From positions 186,001 to 250,000 of the forward strand of contig CDRNVI010000008.1 of the NCBI GenBank assembly GCA_977017575.1: DNA of 64,000 bases, read 5' to 3'. The translations under genes were made by a program, and so were the position numbers. Origin of the DNA: Paramoeba atlantica (Eukaryota; Discosea). Below, one piece after another: positions 1 through 9,620 of the stretch. Position 1 is the first letter of the stretch; every line of letters starts with the position of its first letter. Below the pieces are notes generated by a model. That model had not been told where the DNA came from. It was given only the letters and a program-made list of their open reading frames with translations, and ran no database searches.

Positions 1-1
1 C

Positions 2-280
2 GCGGATTCTCTGCAAGAGTGTTCTGGAATTGATGGATTGGATCTCATGGCCAGTGGTGGCATACGCAATGGAATGCACATGGCGAAGAGTCTAGCACTC
101 GGCGCGAAGTGCTGTGGTGCCGCACTTCCGTTTCTGAAACCAGCAATGGAGTCTTCCGAAGCAGTGTGTGAATTGGTCAGGGAGTGGAAGAGACAACTTC
201 GCGTGGTGATGATGAGCTGTGGGGTCGCAACTGTACAGGAGATGCGACATGTTCAAGCTAAGCGTCGAGCGCCGTTGTGA
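2..280 (+). CDS. Type II isopentenyl-diphosphate isomerase, C-terminal end (partial)
   Basis: The open frame enters from the left edge and stops at TGA 278-280, giving about 92 C-terminal residues. It shows ASGGIRNG, then AKSLALGAK and PFLKPAMES, then a helix rich in R, V and M ending in a VATVQEMR segment. This is the conserved end of FMN-dependent (type II, fni-like) IPP isomerase, where the GG-R segment binds the FMN phosphate. The family interconverts isopentenyl and dimethylallyl diphosphate in isoprenoid synthesis. It is mainly bacterial and archaeal but, as I recall, also occurs in trypanosomatids. Other FMN-dependent TIM barrels are the alternative, but the C-terminal motif order favours IDI-2. 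The start lies outside the window. Confidence 0.72.
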   Translation, partial: ADSLQECSGIDGLDLMASGGIRNGMHMAKSLALGAKCCGAALPFLKPAMESSEAVCELVREWKRQLRVVMMSCGVATVQEMRHVQAKRRAPL

Positions 281-440
281 AGAGTTACTGCGGTACGATG
301 TGCTGCAGTAAGGTTGGTATTTCCATGTGTTTCATCATACTCACCATTGTTTCTTTTCTTTCCTGTATTTTATTCAATGCATTCAAACCGTGATTCGAAA
401 TTATTTAGATCTCAAAAAAAAAACATTAGAAAGCCTAATT

Positions 441-1754
441 ATGTCACCGGGCAAGAAGGCATCACCAACCTCGATATTATCTCCTCCACTTTCCCTGAAT
501 CCTTCCTTGGATGGAAGGCCACGTGTTCCTCTCTTTATGGTCTCAAAAGGATTTTATGATTCATCTTCATCAACAAAAAATCAGCACGCTGAAGTAAATA
601 TTGCGTCCCATCCAACCGTGCCAATCACCCATATTGATGTGTTTGATTTTGATGGCACCCTTTTTCGTTCTCCCATGCCCACCCGCGAGTTTTGGTCTTC
701 GTTACTTGCCTCAGAACATATACAGGTCGCGTCCAATCAACGACAAATATTTTCCTACCAGTCCTCATGTAGGAAACGGGCCGCCAGTCTTTGTGGTCGT
801 TTCATGGATACGGTCTCCAACGGTGGGCTAGGTTGGTTTCAAAGCGTCGAAACATTACTGTCTCCGGCCACTCCTCTTGGTGCGGAACACCTTGATGATA
901 CCTTTTTACCTGATAATTCTGCCACACACCATGTCTTGTCCTCTTCTGAGGGCAGGTTAGAACCCCACTTTAGTCTTGGAGAGAGGAGCGCTACTCTCTC
1001 AGAGCACTGGTTCTCGCCTACTGTACTTCCCGCCCTACAGGCCTCCGCGTGTGATCCCGCCCACTTAACTATTGTTCTCACGGGACGCGCAGAGACCTTC
1101 CGCCCGCTTGTGGAGGAAGTGATTCGCTCCATTGGGGTTTCGCCCGACGATGTTCATTTAAAGCCCTTCCCGAGGCAAGGAAGTCCTCAAGCCTCGTCTC
1201 GGAGGAAGGGCAACGAACCTGCAGTCCGTACAACGCTGGACATGAAGTTTGAATATTTGCTGCCGATTGTACAGTATTTTTGTTTTGATTCTTCGTCAGC
1301 TATAGAGGACGAAGACTCAGATACGCCGAAGTCAAATTCTGTCAATGCAAAGAGTCCAGGAAGTCCAGTTTTTATCACCATTTACGAGGACAGAGTGCGA
1401 CATGTTCAGCGTTTCCATGAGTTTCTTTCCAGTCTGGACGGTTCCTCTTGCTCTATTGATGTCAGTTCTTACCTCAAATCTCACACTAAAAAGAATTTAA
1501 ATGTTTATTCTGGGAAAGCCCGTTTCAACTTTTCGGTTCAGCACGTGACGGATGGTATATCTGTGCCTCTTAAATCTGAATTGGAGCTTGCCATGGTGTC
1601 GCATTTACAGCACCTAAATCAGGTTCGTTTTATAGATCTTTGTCATAAATGTTGTTTTCCTGGACATCGAGAGCACGAATGTCAGTCAGAGCCTAATCGA
1701 TATTTGCAACTTATCAGGGACAGTAAACTACATTTCAGTTATAGAAATACTTAA
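441..1754 (+). CDS. Swiss-Army-Knife RNA-repair-type HAD domain protein
   Basis: About 437 residues from the first in-frame ATG; the frame is open upstream to a GTG at 327 but without an ATG. Residues about 65-80 carry the HAD motif I DFDGTLF (nucleophile and acid Asp at about 69 and 71). Residues about 210-250 contain LTGRAETF, like the HAD motif II region. VHLKPFPR and TLDMKFEYLLPI follow, and the domain closes with ITIYEDRVRH at about 312. This order matches the HAD_SAK family found in Swiss-Army-Knife RNA repair proteins, whose substrates are not well known. A Ser-rich low-complexity insert separates the last two blocks. No ligase or kinase module is fused here. The gene follows the isomerase on the same strand. 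Confidence 0.72.
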   Translation: MSPGKKASPTSILSPPLSLNPSLDGRPRVPLFMVSKGFYDSSSSTKNQHAEVNIASHPTVPITHIDVFDFDGTLFRSPMPTREFWSSLLASEHIQVASNQRQIFSYQSSCRKRAASLCGRFMDTVSNGGLGWFQSVETLLSPATPLGAEHLDDTFLPDNSATHHVLSSSEGRLEPHFSLGERSATLSEHWFSPTVLPALQASACDPAHLTIVLTGRAETFRPLVEEVIRSIGVSPDDVHLKPFPRQGSPQASSRRKGNEPAVRTTLDMKFEYLLPIVQYFCFDSSSAIEDEDSDTPKSNSVNAKSPGSPVFITIYEDRVRHVQRFHEFLSSLDGSSCSIDVSSYLKSHTKKNLNVYSGKARFNFSVQHVTDGISVPLKSELELAMVSHLQHLNQVRFIDLCHKCCFPGHREHECQSEPNRYLQLIRDSKLHFSYRNT

Positions 1755-2300
1755 AATGACAAGGCTTTGGCATATGATGCTTTCTATTTTACTGGTGACG
1801 TTAGGTAAACAAAGTGCTGAATTTCCACGGTTACGCTGTAAAGTTTTCAAGCCGTTTTATATGGAATGCCCTCCGAGTTCCTTCTCACGTTCTTCGCTTG
1901 TTTTTACTTTCTTGTATTTTCCTCGAAAATGCTTGTAAACGCTTTTTGTGCTAGCGTCTAGAACTTTGATAGCAACTCCCGACAGTCGGCTTCCTACCCA
2001 ACACGGCCTTTGAGACAGTCTGGGAGAAAATTTAGAACTTACTCTGTGAAAGTGTCATTGTAAGTTGAATATGATTAACCTGATCAAGGGCGTGGCAGAA
2101 GCATTATACAGTGCTTCAATGTGTATAAAGTTCCAAAGAGTATTTTCTTAAATAATGAATCCTTTTTGTGGGCTTTTTTCACGTTTTTGGGAGTCTATTA
2201 TGCTAATCCGCTTTCTATTTTCAGCACTTAACTGAACTTATGAATCGAATTTAGTGTAGTGGATTGTCACGATTCGGAACACATCAAGAAAAGTCGATCC
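1755..2300. other. Intergenic spacer before the cyclin gene
   Basis: About 545 bp with no supportable gene. The only structure seen is the pyrimidine tract plus AG near 2224 and a five-codon upstream reading frame at 2240-2254 (ATG to TAG), both described separately. Confidence 0.5.
2205..2224 (+). promoter_or_regulatory. Probable splice-acceptor site upstream of cyclin
   Basis: A pyrimidine-rich run ending TTCTATTTTCAG lies 76 bp before the cyclin ATG at 2301. It resembles a spliced-leader acceptor. No matching 5' splice donor or upstream exon is evident, and the coding frame itself is uninterrupted. Confidence 0.4.
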
Positions 2301-3290
2301 ATGGCGAGTAGCCATGCGAGTACTGAGTACTTGCTGGAGTCAAGAAAATCATACGTATTTCTAAATCGCATCCGACGCGACCTACACCTATCACAAATCT
2401 GTGCGGCCACAGCTATGGTATACTACCACAGTTTTTATCGCGCACAAACAACATTTTCCCGTCAACTTAACTCACATCTTGTTGCGCTGGCATCTTTACT
2501 TCTGGCTAGTAAAGTGGAGAACACACCTTGCACTCTCAGCTCTCTGGTGCATACCGCTTTTTCCTCGGATAACGACAGCGAACGGTACGCCCGAGAGCAG
2601 CAGCTGTTGCGCGTGGAACGGGTCTTAATTATGGCCTCACATTTCACATTCACGATTATTCATCCCTATGCTGCTCTGGGAAATTTTTTGACTACATTTC
2701 TTTCCGCCGCGCTTGAGTACAGATCAGAATCAGTAACTATGGAAACTCAAAAGGGTACCAATGAGAATAGGTCCAATGGAATAGATTGTCTTCATTTAAA
2801 ATCGCTTTGTGGCAGTCTTTTGAATGAAAGTTACGGCACCCCACTGTGTATAATGTTGACTTCAATGCCATCGAACAATACTACCACACTCATGCATGGT
2901 AATCCCGATAATGATCCAGCTCTTTGCAGTAGATTTTATCGAGAAGCACTTACTACAGCTATTCTGCGTGTCGCAACTCGATGCCTGCAGCGAATGCCTC
3001 AATGTTCCCAATGCAAGTATTTTGTTGAGAAAGACGTAATCACTCTTTGGAAGGACTACGAAACAAATGAAGGCATGGATGATAAAAATAATCTATCATC
3101 AGAATTTATGGTGGCTTCCGATGGAAGTGACTCGAAAAGAAAATCACTTGATTTGGATAGCAAAATATCTTACGAGATCCGTTCCATTTATGACACATTG
3201 TTGAGGTATTACGAGATCTTTGATCCTACTTCGAACGTGTGCATCGTACTTCGCGACTTGGTGGGTGTCGATCCTACTTTACATGCATAG
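2301..3290 (+). CDS. Cyclin, transcription-type (K/T/L-like)
   Basis: 329 residues from the first ATG; a GTG at 2259 is in frame but an ATG is preferred. A cyclin box spans residues about 15-120: RRDLHLSQICAATAMVYYHSFY, then LASLLLASKVENTP, and a late helix beginning RVERVLIMASHF. The pattern (helix 1 Ala-Thr-Ala-Val-Tyr, LAxKVEnTP, ER-L) is that of cyclins K, T, L and C, which partner CDKs acting on RNA polymerase II or splicing. A second, weaker helical region with Cys residues (PQCSQCKY) follows, split by Ser/Asn-rich inserts. Which CDK it binds cannot be told from sequence. It has a tiny upstream frame in its leader. Confidence 0.72.
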   Translation: MASSHASTEYLLESRKSYVFLNRIRRDLHLSQICAATAMVYYHSFYRAQTTFSRQLNSHLVALASLLLASKVENTPCTLSSLVHTAFSSDNDSERYAREQQLLRVERVLIMASHFTFTIIHPYAALGNFLTTFLSAALEYRSESVTMETQKGTNENRSNGIDCLHLKSLCGSLLNESYGTPLCIMLTSMPSNNTTTLMHGNPDNDPALCSRFYREALTTAILRVATRCLQRMPQCSQCKYFVEKDVITLWKDYETNEGMDDKNNLSSEFMVASDGSDSKRKSLDLDSKISYEIRSIYDTLLRYYEIFDPTSNVCIVLRDLVGVDPTLHA

Positions 3291-3720
3291 TTTTGCCCGT
3301 TACAGTGCATTCATGAGCGTTCTCTGAACGGAAAAGTGGTGCTGCAACCCCCACGGTTCCCCGAAAAACAACGGGGGTCTTATTCTTGTTGAGGGGTTTG
3401 AAGTACATGCCGTAGACCCTCCCCCAGCAAGAGAATGGGTTTTGGGTCAAAATGCCAAATCTCTCTTACTGGGGGGTATGCTTTTTTGGCCAGTTTTCTC
3501 CTTTTTCCCAACTTTTTCGAATTTTTTTTTGAGTATAATTTTATAATTGATTTTCCTTTCACCCATCAAACTGCGCTAATTTTCAAAATGCGTTAACATC
3601 ATAGCAATGTCGCAATCTTTGATTATTTTTAAATCCGGGAATTGCTTACGTAGCATAGCGAAGTGTTTTTAATGCGAAACGAATAAACTGATAACCGCTG
3701 GACTCTCCTTTATTTTAATC
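3291..3720. other. Intergenic spacer with a shared repeat fragment
   Basis: 430 bp without a gene. Around 3452-3475 the complement of a CCCCCAGTAAGAGAGATTTG sequence occurs, also seen on the + strand near 37716 and in weaker form near 46170. It may be the end of an unrecognised mobile element. The rest is AT-rich. Confidence 0.4.
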
Positions 3721-5076
3721 ATGCTTCCCTTATCAAATGAAGACTCTGTATCAGTGGAATCCGCAACTTCTCCGAGAGAATGTGCGGTACGCGATCAGAG
3801 CGTTTCTGTGGAGCGATCGATCTCTGGTGTTGTTCCTGTTTCAAAAACATTTTCTCGGACCTCCAATCGAGGAAAAACATCTTTGTTACACAGGGATACA
3901 TCTGTGAAGTTACTGGACGCAGTGTCTTCTTTGCGTGTAAGACTTCGCTACGGTCTTCATCGTCGCAGAGAGCTGGAAGAAGCTCTATCAAAGACTTTCG
4001 AAGACGTAACTCTGCCCACTCCAGACAATACTTCATCGTGTGTCGGTGCTTCAGCTTTATCCTCATGTACGGATAGTTCTGAAAGCACATCAAAATTTAA
4101 TCTTGTGGATAACAAAGGCATGCAAGAGAAAGACGAAACTTCTAATAAGATTCAAAAAATGTCAGAATCAGAACATGTTCCGGTATCCGGCATTGTGGAT
4201 GAATCTTCTTTGACTTTAGAACATGAAAGTGGCCCAAAAGATCCATCTTCAAATACTTTGAATAAACATTGTTCTGATCAAGAAACAGATGCTCCTCTGT
4301 CGTCTGAAAATATGAATTCAAACAGTCAGACTGTATCTTCATCAACGATTGTTGATGCCGCAGTCTGTATGGGAGCTAGCACAAACTCCTTTAACCATGA
4401 CGACGAAACCACACACAAAAATGAAAAAGACGATCTTTTGAAAGCTGAAGATAAGCAAACAACGAACTTCGTCGGTAAATCAGATTCAACAGAGATCGTA
4501 CGTGACAGTATTGATACTCAGAAAATGAATTACGATAAGCCTGCGCCACCCAGCAAGGGTTCCACTTTGAAGAGAAAGCGTATCACGCTAAACACAAAGA
4601 CAATTTCTATTGTATTTTCACATGCACGAAAGAGTCTGAATGAAGCTGAAAAAGAGCGACACACTGGTGAAGCGCTTCTTGCAAAGCAGAGGCATGTGCA
4701 AAATAGTGCTGAGAAGCGGAACGAAGAAACGCTTCTTCCCACGAAGGTCTTGGATTATCAAGACCCAAAAGCGCTTCAACAGTGTGTCGCCGATTTATCA
4801 GATAAGTGCAGTAAACTATCAGAAGTGTATGAGAAAGCATACTTGGCTCGAGTACAACTTCTAAACTTGGCGAAAAGGTATGGGGACTCAAAAACAAATC
4901 TAGAATTAGTTCACGAAGGCGTTACAATATACTTTCGTCCTTCAAAAATGAGCGATGCAATTTATGATGCGTTTGCAGCTCAAGCCAGTGTAATTGAAAA
5001 TGAATACGATGCTTTTTGTGTGACAGTTGATTCTATGAAACCTGATATTAATACCTCCTTGGGATTTAGCTTGTAA
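3721..5076 (+). CDS. Unrecognised Ser/Thr-rich protein with coiled-coil C-terminus
   Basis: 451 residues from ATG 3721. I do not recognise the family. Residues 1-60 are Ser-rich and basic. Residues about 60-90 form a likely helix (KLLDAVSSLRVRLRYGLHRRRELEEAL). Residues 100-270 are acidic and Ser/Thr/Asn-rich, probably disordered. A Lys/Arg stretch (TLKRKRITL) follows, then residues about 295-440 are predicted helical with heptad-like spacing: HARKSLNEAEKERHTGEALL and LQQCVADLSDKCSKLSEVYEKAYL. No membrane segment or signal peptide is visible. The coiled coil could suggest a scaffold or BAR-like role, but nothing fixes that. Confidence 0.6.
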   Translation: MLPLSNEDSVSVESATSPRECAVRDQSVSVERSISGVVPVSKTFSRTSNRGKTSLLHRDTSVKLLDAVSSLRVRLRYGLHRRRELEEALSKTFEDVTLPTPDNTSSCVGASALSSCTDSSESTSKFNLVDNKGMQEKDETSNKIQKMSESEHVPVSGIVDESSLTLEHESGPKDPSSNTLNKHCSDQETDAPLSSENMNSNSQTVSSSTIVDAAVCMGASTNSFNHDDETTHKNEKDDLLKAEDKQTTNFVGKSDSTEIVRDSIDTQKMNYDKPAPPSKGSTLKRKRITLNTKTISIVFSHARKSLNEAEKERHTGEALLAKQRHVQNSAEKRNEETLLPTKVLDYQDPKALQQCVADLSDKCSKLSEVYEKAYLARVQLLNLAKRYGDSKTNLELVHEGVTIYFRPSKMSDAIYDAFAAQASVIENEYDAFCVTVDSMKPDINTSLGFSL

Positions 5077-5886
5077 TTGAAATATTTTGAAGAATACGTC
5101 AAAAAGCTGCAATGGCATTTTAGCTCTATTCGCTTGCGGACACATGTTTAAAAATACATTCTTCGTCATATGAAATTTCATGTATCTATTGTTATCGACT
5201 GAAAGCATCTGTTTTTGCGTACACCTGTAAAAATCTATTCTTAACGATGTTTTCATGACATTCATAGCGTCGTTTGTGAAAAACTAAATAGATAACATGG
5301 GTGTTTTCTATACAAATACATGTGATACATGCATAAAATATATGCATATAAATACCTGTGATACATGTATAACAGTACTGTTTCTACCATTTACTGTAAG
5401 TAACTTACGTATGCATCCATAAATTTATTTTAGTATCTTTCTTACTTCTGGATAGCTGAACTACCTATTCCGACGAACATAAAGTTTGTTTATCATCTTA
5501 GTTTTTCTGCTGCACTCGGTGTTTTTGACTATCGCTATTATTGAAACAAAAGTCTTTTTTTTAAAAAATCGGTTTCTGTTAAAACATAGGTGGCACTTTT
5601 CAACGTGAAATCTCGTAGAGGACTAAGAGAAACCGCTATCCTGAACCACAGTAATAATCTTGAAGACTTTTCCCGGAACAAACCCGAGTTTTTTATTGCA
5701 TCAAAACAAGATGTTCGTGAGAACTTCAATTTCCAACTTTTATTCGCTTAAAGCATAAAATTTCCTATTTCATAGTATAAATTTTACTTTTTATTTGACC
5801 AAACTTCACATAATAGGATAAAAAGGATCTTGTCTTGGTTAACTTGATGGATAGCTTCTAAATCAGATTGATTTATTTTATTAAGC
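5077..5886. other. Intergenic spacer
   Basis: 810 bp, AT-rich, with no gene I can support. Short direct repeats containing ACCTGTGATACATG-type sequence occur near 5317-5370. The last 40 bases before the UNG start are rich in A and T. Confidence 0.5.
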
Positions 5887-6816
5887 ATGATTCTTCGACC
5901 TCTTACAAAAGCCCGAAGAATATCTCAAGTATTACGAGCACGTCTTATAGAACCGGATGAAATAAAAATCAAGCCTAACCAGAGTATTACCGGTTCTGAT
6001 AGTTCTAGTAGTCCTAAACACTCTTCAACTAATGCTAGAGGTATAAATAAAATTCGTTCTGACACCTATAACTACACAAAGTTAAGAGACTTATTTACTG
6101 ACCCATACTGGAAAAGCAGCTTGCAAGCAGAATTTGAGAAAACGTACTTTTTAAAACTAGAAAGACAACTAAATTTTCTCTGGAATCGCGGCATCACGAT
6201 ATATCCCCCAAGGTCTCAAATCTTTGCCGCTTTTAATGCCACCCCATTGAACCACGTGCGTGTCGTGCTCATTGGGCAAGACCCCTACCACGGTCCGAAT
6301 CAAGCCCATGGACTTTGCTTCTCCGTTAGTCCCGGCGTCCCTCCTCCCCCCTCACTGCTTAATATGTACAAAGAGTTGGAGAGAGATATTCCTGGTTTCG
6401 TGACCCCTTCTCATGGCACGCTGCTGTCCTGGGCTCACCAGGGGGTACTGATGCTAAACGCCACGCTCACGGTAGAAGCCCATAAGGCGAACTCTCACTC
6501 TAGTATAGGGTGGCAAACCTTTACCGATGCGGTGATCGATTACGTCAATCGAAAGAAGAAAGGTGTGGTGTTTCTGCTTTGGGGAAAGTTTGCGCAACAT
6601 AAGTCGACAGCAATTGACAAGAGTAAGCATTATACGATTGAATGTGCTCATCCGTCGCCGCTTTCGAAGAAGGGGTGGTATGGCTGCCGTACATTCTCGC
6701 GCTGTAACACCGCTCTTCGTGATTTGGAACTTCCGGAAATTGATTGGAAACTTCCCTATAAAATTGAAAATGTGGCAAGATCACAGCATAGTCCACATAA
6801 GAGCATATACACATAA
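5887..6816 (+). CDS. UNG: Uracil-DNA glycosylase, family 1
   Basis: 309 residues from ATG 5887. Residues about 125-145 hold the water-activating motif GQDPYHGPNQAHGLCFSV, with catalytic Asp at about 131. NATLTVEAHKANSH gives the uracil-recognition Asn region, VFLLWGKFAQ the beta strand core, and AHPSPLSKKGWYG (His about 255) the DNA-intercalating loop. These are the complete family 1 UNG motifs, so an active base-excision repair enzyme is expected. The first 65 residues are basic and Ser-rich with Arg-rich onset, consistent with a nuclear or mitochondrial targeting extension. The middle of the gene is more GC-rich than its ends, as in several neighbours. Confidence 0.95.
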   Translation: MILRPLTKARRISQVLRARLIEPDEIKIKPNQSITGSDSSSSPKHSSTNARGINKIRSDTYNYTKLRDLFTDPYWKSSLQAEFEKTYFLKLERQLNFLWNRGITIYPPRSQIFAAFNATPLNHVRVVLIGQDPYHGPNQAHGLCFSVSPGVPPPPSLLNMYKELERDIPGFVTPSHGTLLSWAHQGVLMLNATLTVEAHKANSHSSIGWQTFTDAVIDYVNRKKKGVVFLLWGKFAQHKSTAIDKSKHYTIECAHPSPLSKKGWYGCRTFSRCNTALRDLELPEIDWKLPYKIENVARSQHSPHKSIYT

Positions 6817-6865
6817 TAGCACAGGCCAAATAATTAAATTTCATCTACAACCCCTCATACGTGTA

Positions 6866-8098
6866 CCGTTACCTCCCCCCTTAGATATCCTAGTACGCTA
6901 CTTATCCTCTTTTGTGGTGAAACCTCTGGGTCACGAGAGGATAAGTAGCGTACTAGTTTACAGAGAAAATTTTCAGAATTTTTTCATAAAAAAAATCAGT
7001 AGTAATTTTTTTAAGAGTTGTGCACAGTTATATTCAGAATAGAAATATATCGATAGATACATGCGCGTGTACAAAAAAAAATATGTTCACCATATAATAT
7101 ACATAGTATACTATAGTATATGTATAGTATAATATACATAGTATACTATTCTATACTACCATACAATATAGTAATACTAGGAATACTATACTGTATGTTG
7201 TTCCGAGAACTGCTCTTTGTTCTCAGAACACTGAGAACACGATTCTATGATCCCACTTTACATGAAAGGTTCCGATGAGCTTTGAAAAAAAATGAGAATC
7301 ACGATTCGCAGATAGGACCAAACGTTTGTCAGTGAGTATGGCGTTCTTTTTCGACGAAAGATAGCCCATTTCTACCAAGGCGAGATTACTTTTTCAATTG
7401 CGCACTGGATGGTATCGTAATGGAGAGTATGTAGACAGTACCTATAGATCGCTGTAGGTCGCTGGCAGTTTCTGGCGGGAACTGGAGGACTAACAGTTTC
7501 TGGCAGTTTCCGTGGCACAAAAACGGCGAACGTTAAGGCATGTATCAAAGAAAAGGCCATGGTAACATCTTGGTTTTGGGCAATGTCTGTGCTTGCTCCC
7601 GGTGCTTGTTCCTCACCAGAGCAACGTACTTGGTAACATCGTTTGTTTCCACTACATCTGCTGTGGTGCGCTCAGTCTTGTCAAGATCGAGTTTCACGGG
7701 AAACGAAGGCAGGATCAGGCTGGATAACAGGAGATTCCCTTTTTCAATGAATGATAAAGGATTCTTTTTGACACGAGCAAGTATCCACCCGGCAAGACTT
7801 TATTCGTGCTAGACTTGTACGTAAGTCACCCAACCGAGGCAGCCCAATCCCTTTTTCTTGATTTTGATGTCTCACTTGGGCAGCGTGCAACTCCGTCGAA
7901 AAGAACACATTGGCGAATACACATCGGTGAACACATCGGAGCGGTTGTATCATGCTAAAAACACTTTTGGCGCAAAGGTCGCTCGAACTTCTTCTAGTAC
8001 GCTACTTATCCTAGTATGCTACTTATCCTAGTACGTTACTTATCCTCAAACTGTCCATTTCGGAGACGGAATGCGGGATATCTAAGGGGTGGTAACGG
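6866..8098. mobile_element. Non-autonomous TIR element with TA target duplication
   Basis: The ends are inverted copies: CCGTTACC(T/A)CCCC followed by TTAGATATCC at 6866, and its complement ending at 8098. Both are flanked by TA, as for Tc1/mariner/pogo-type elements. The sub-terminal motif CTAGTACGCTACTTATCC recurs at about 6889, inverted at about 6937, and three times near 7995-8045. The 1.2 kb interior has no credible transposase; small frames at 7372-7953 are not conserved proteins. Around 7080-7190 lies a TATA/ATAC-rich palindromic stretch. Confidence 0.65.
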
Positions 8099-8278
8099 TA
8101 TGTTGTTTGGTCTAAAACCTAAATCAGTCGGGGTCGAACGGTGCCATGTGATATCATGCAATATAACACGAGATCATGTTATACCACACCCTCAGGCCCT
8201 CTATCGTAGGAATTCTTTTTGCGTCCAGTACACAAATTCTTAAATTTCTAACATTTTTAGGAGACGCTTTTTCAAGTC

Positions 8279-8929
8279 ATGTTCACTTTATTCACGGAGA
8301 ATTTGGCTTTCGCGCCTGTCAAAACAAGCGACCTGCAAGAGCCTCCAACGAAACGACGACGTCATGGCAGCAAAGTTAGCAGTCTTGTTCTGCCTGAGGA
8401 GGAGATGATGCGTCGCTTTGTTGAACACATCGAGCATCCCCCAGCTCCCTGGAAGCAATTCGCCTCACCATGTAATTGGAAAGGCGTAAAATGTGATGCA
8501 GAAAAAAGAATCACGGCCATTCATTGGAATTATAACAGGATTTCAGGTTCTCTTGCATGGGCTTATCTTCCGCACGATGTACAGACTATGGAAGCACGTT
8601 GTCCAGCGGGTCTGATTACCAAACTTTCTGGTAAGCTGCTCTCCACCGATTTACATAAGCCACTTTCCACTCTGCTCTTGACAGCTCAAAATCATACCGG
8701 GGAATTGGATTTGACACAGCTTCCCGAATCGATGCGTTATTTGGATGTGGGCTTTAATGAGTTGGCAGGGCCATGTGACTTGACGCAACTTCCTCAAATT
8801 CTTGAAAAATTGAACCTCATAACCAATGCGTTTGAAGGTGAAATACGATTGGACATGCCCCCTCCCAATTTACGTGAGTTATTCCTTTCGCGAAATCGTT
8901 ATATTTTCAGCCATACGCGACGTCGTTAG
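8279..8929 (+). pseudogene. LRR-family protein gene, 3' end replaced by repeat sequence
   Basis: 217 codons from ATG 8279. After a charged N-terminus (PPTKRRRH), residues about 40-75 resemble a plant-type LRR N-cap (PWKQFASPCNWKGVKCD). LRR units follow with the spacing ELDLTQLPESMRYLDVGFNEL and CDLTQLPQILEKLNLITNAF. The last real repeat (LRELFLSRNRY) runs into the 8907 repeat, which supplies a short tail ending in TRRR. The gene is therefore truncated relative to its relative at 18411, which has the same N-cap and LTQLP-like repeats. It may still be expressed as a shortened protein. Function is unknown; LRRs usually bind proteins. Confidence 0.65.
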
Positions 8930-9045
8930 TGGGAAGCAATTTGCGAAGCCGAAGGGGTGGTATGGCGAGGGTCCGCGTGAGCGGGCCTGAGCCATACGCG
9001 GCGTCGTTAGTGGGAAGCAATTTGCGAAGCCCCGTTTGACAACAG
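8907..9045. repeat. Duplicated repeat unit, copy 1
   Basis: About 139 bp containing two copies of AGCCATACGCGACGTCGTTA...GGGAAGCAATTTGCGAAG about 85 bp apart. The whole block recurs at 9313-9447. It forms the artificial 3' end of the LRR gene. Confidence 0.7.
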
Positions 9046-9235
9046 CCACCGCTTTTTAACGAAGCAGCTAGCACACCGACATTGCGGGGGTTGTTTACAA
9101 CCTCTGTCTCTCCCTTCTTTATTTCGTCTGGGGTAGGATGGATCCAGGAGGGTGAGAAAAGGGGGTCCAGCCCCGCCCCCCTATCCTCGATTTGGGCACT
9201 AGTCACGGTGCTTAAAAACGATAGTCTCGTGACTC

Positions 9236-9310
9236 AAACCCATACAGTCCAGTTGGGAAGACCTGCCGTTCATAATCTGGTAGTCACAGGTTCGATTCCC
9301 GGCGGCTACA
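9236..9310 (+). repeat. Degenerate tRNA-like sequence (possible SINE head)
   Basis: Contains a B-box GGTTCGATTCC at about 9289-9299 and an A-box-like CAGTCCAGTTGGGA upstream. A CAT sits where an anticodon would be. The T stem does not pair well and no matching acceptor stem is seen, so it is not called as a tRNA gene. A similar sequence sits at 46672-46735. It lies between the two copies of the 139-bp repeat. Confidence 0.45.
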
Positions 9311-9312
9311 TT

Positions 9313-9447
9313 TTTAGCCGTACGCGACGTCGTTAGTGGGAAGCAATTTGCGAAGCCGAAGGGGGGAGGGTTACGGCGAGGGCCCGTGTGAGTTGGCCTG
9401 AGCCATACGCGGCGTCGTTAGTGGGAAGCAATTTGCGAAGTCCCGTT
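9313..9447. repeat. Duplicated repeat unit, copy 2
   Basis: About 135 bp nearly identical to 8907-9045, again with two internal copies of the CGTCGTTAGTGGGAAGCAAT motif. The segment between the copies holds the tRNA-like sequence, so the block may be terminal repeats around a short element or a local duplication. Confidence 0.7.
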
Positions 9448-9620
9448 TATCAACAACAGTTCCCCTGGCATGTTAAGCTGTACCGCCGTTTAGGTTAGCT
9501 GTTCAGGAAAGAATTGTAATTAAAGCTGTAAGAATAAGAGTTGCAGAACAATATTTACAAAGAAATATAAAATTGTTAAAAATGTGGAAAGGCTAAATTT
9601 GACTGAATTTAGCCGACCAT

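Noticed and set aside
6563-7042. 159-codon + frame overlapping UNG
   Set aside because: It overlaps the certain UNG frame and runs into the 6866 element; no homology recognised.
9236-9310. Functional tRNA-Met gene
   Set aside because: The B-box is good but the acceptor and T stems do not pair; a relative at 46672 is equally degenerate.
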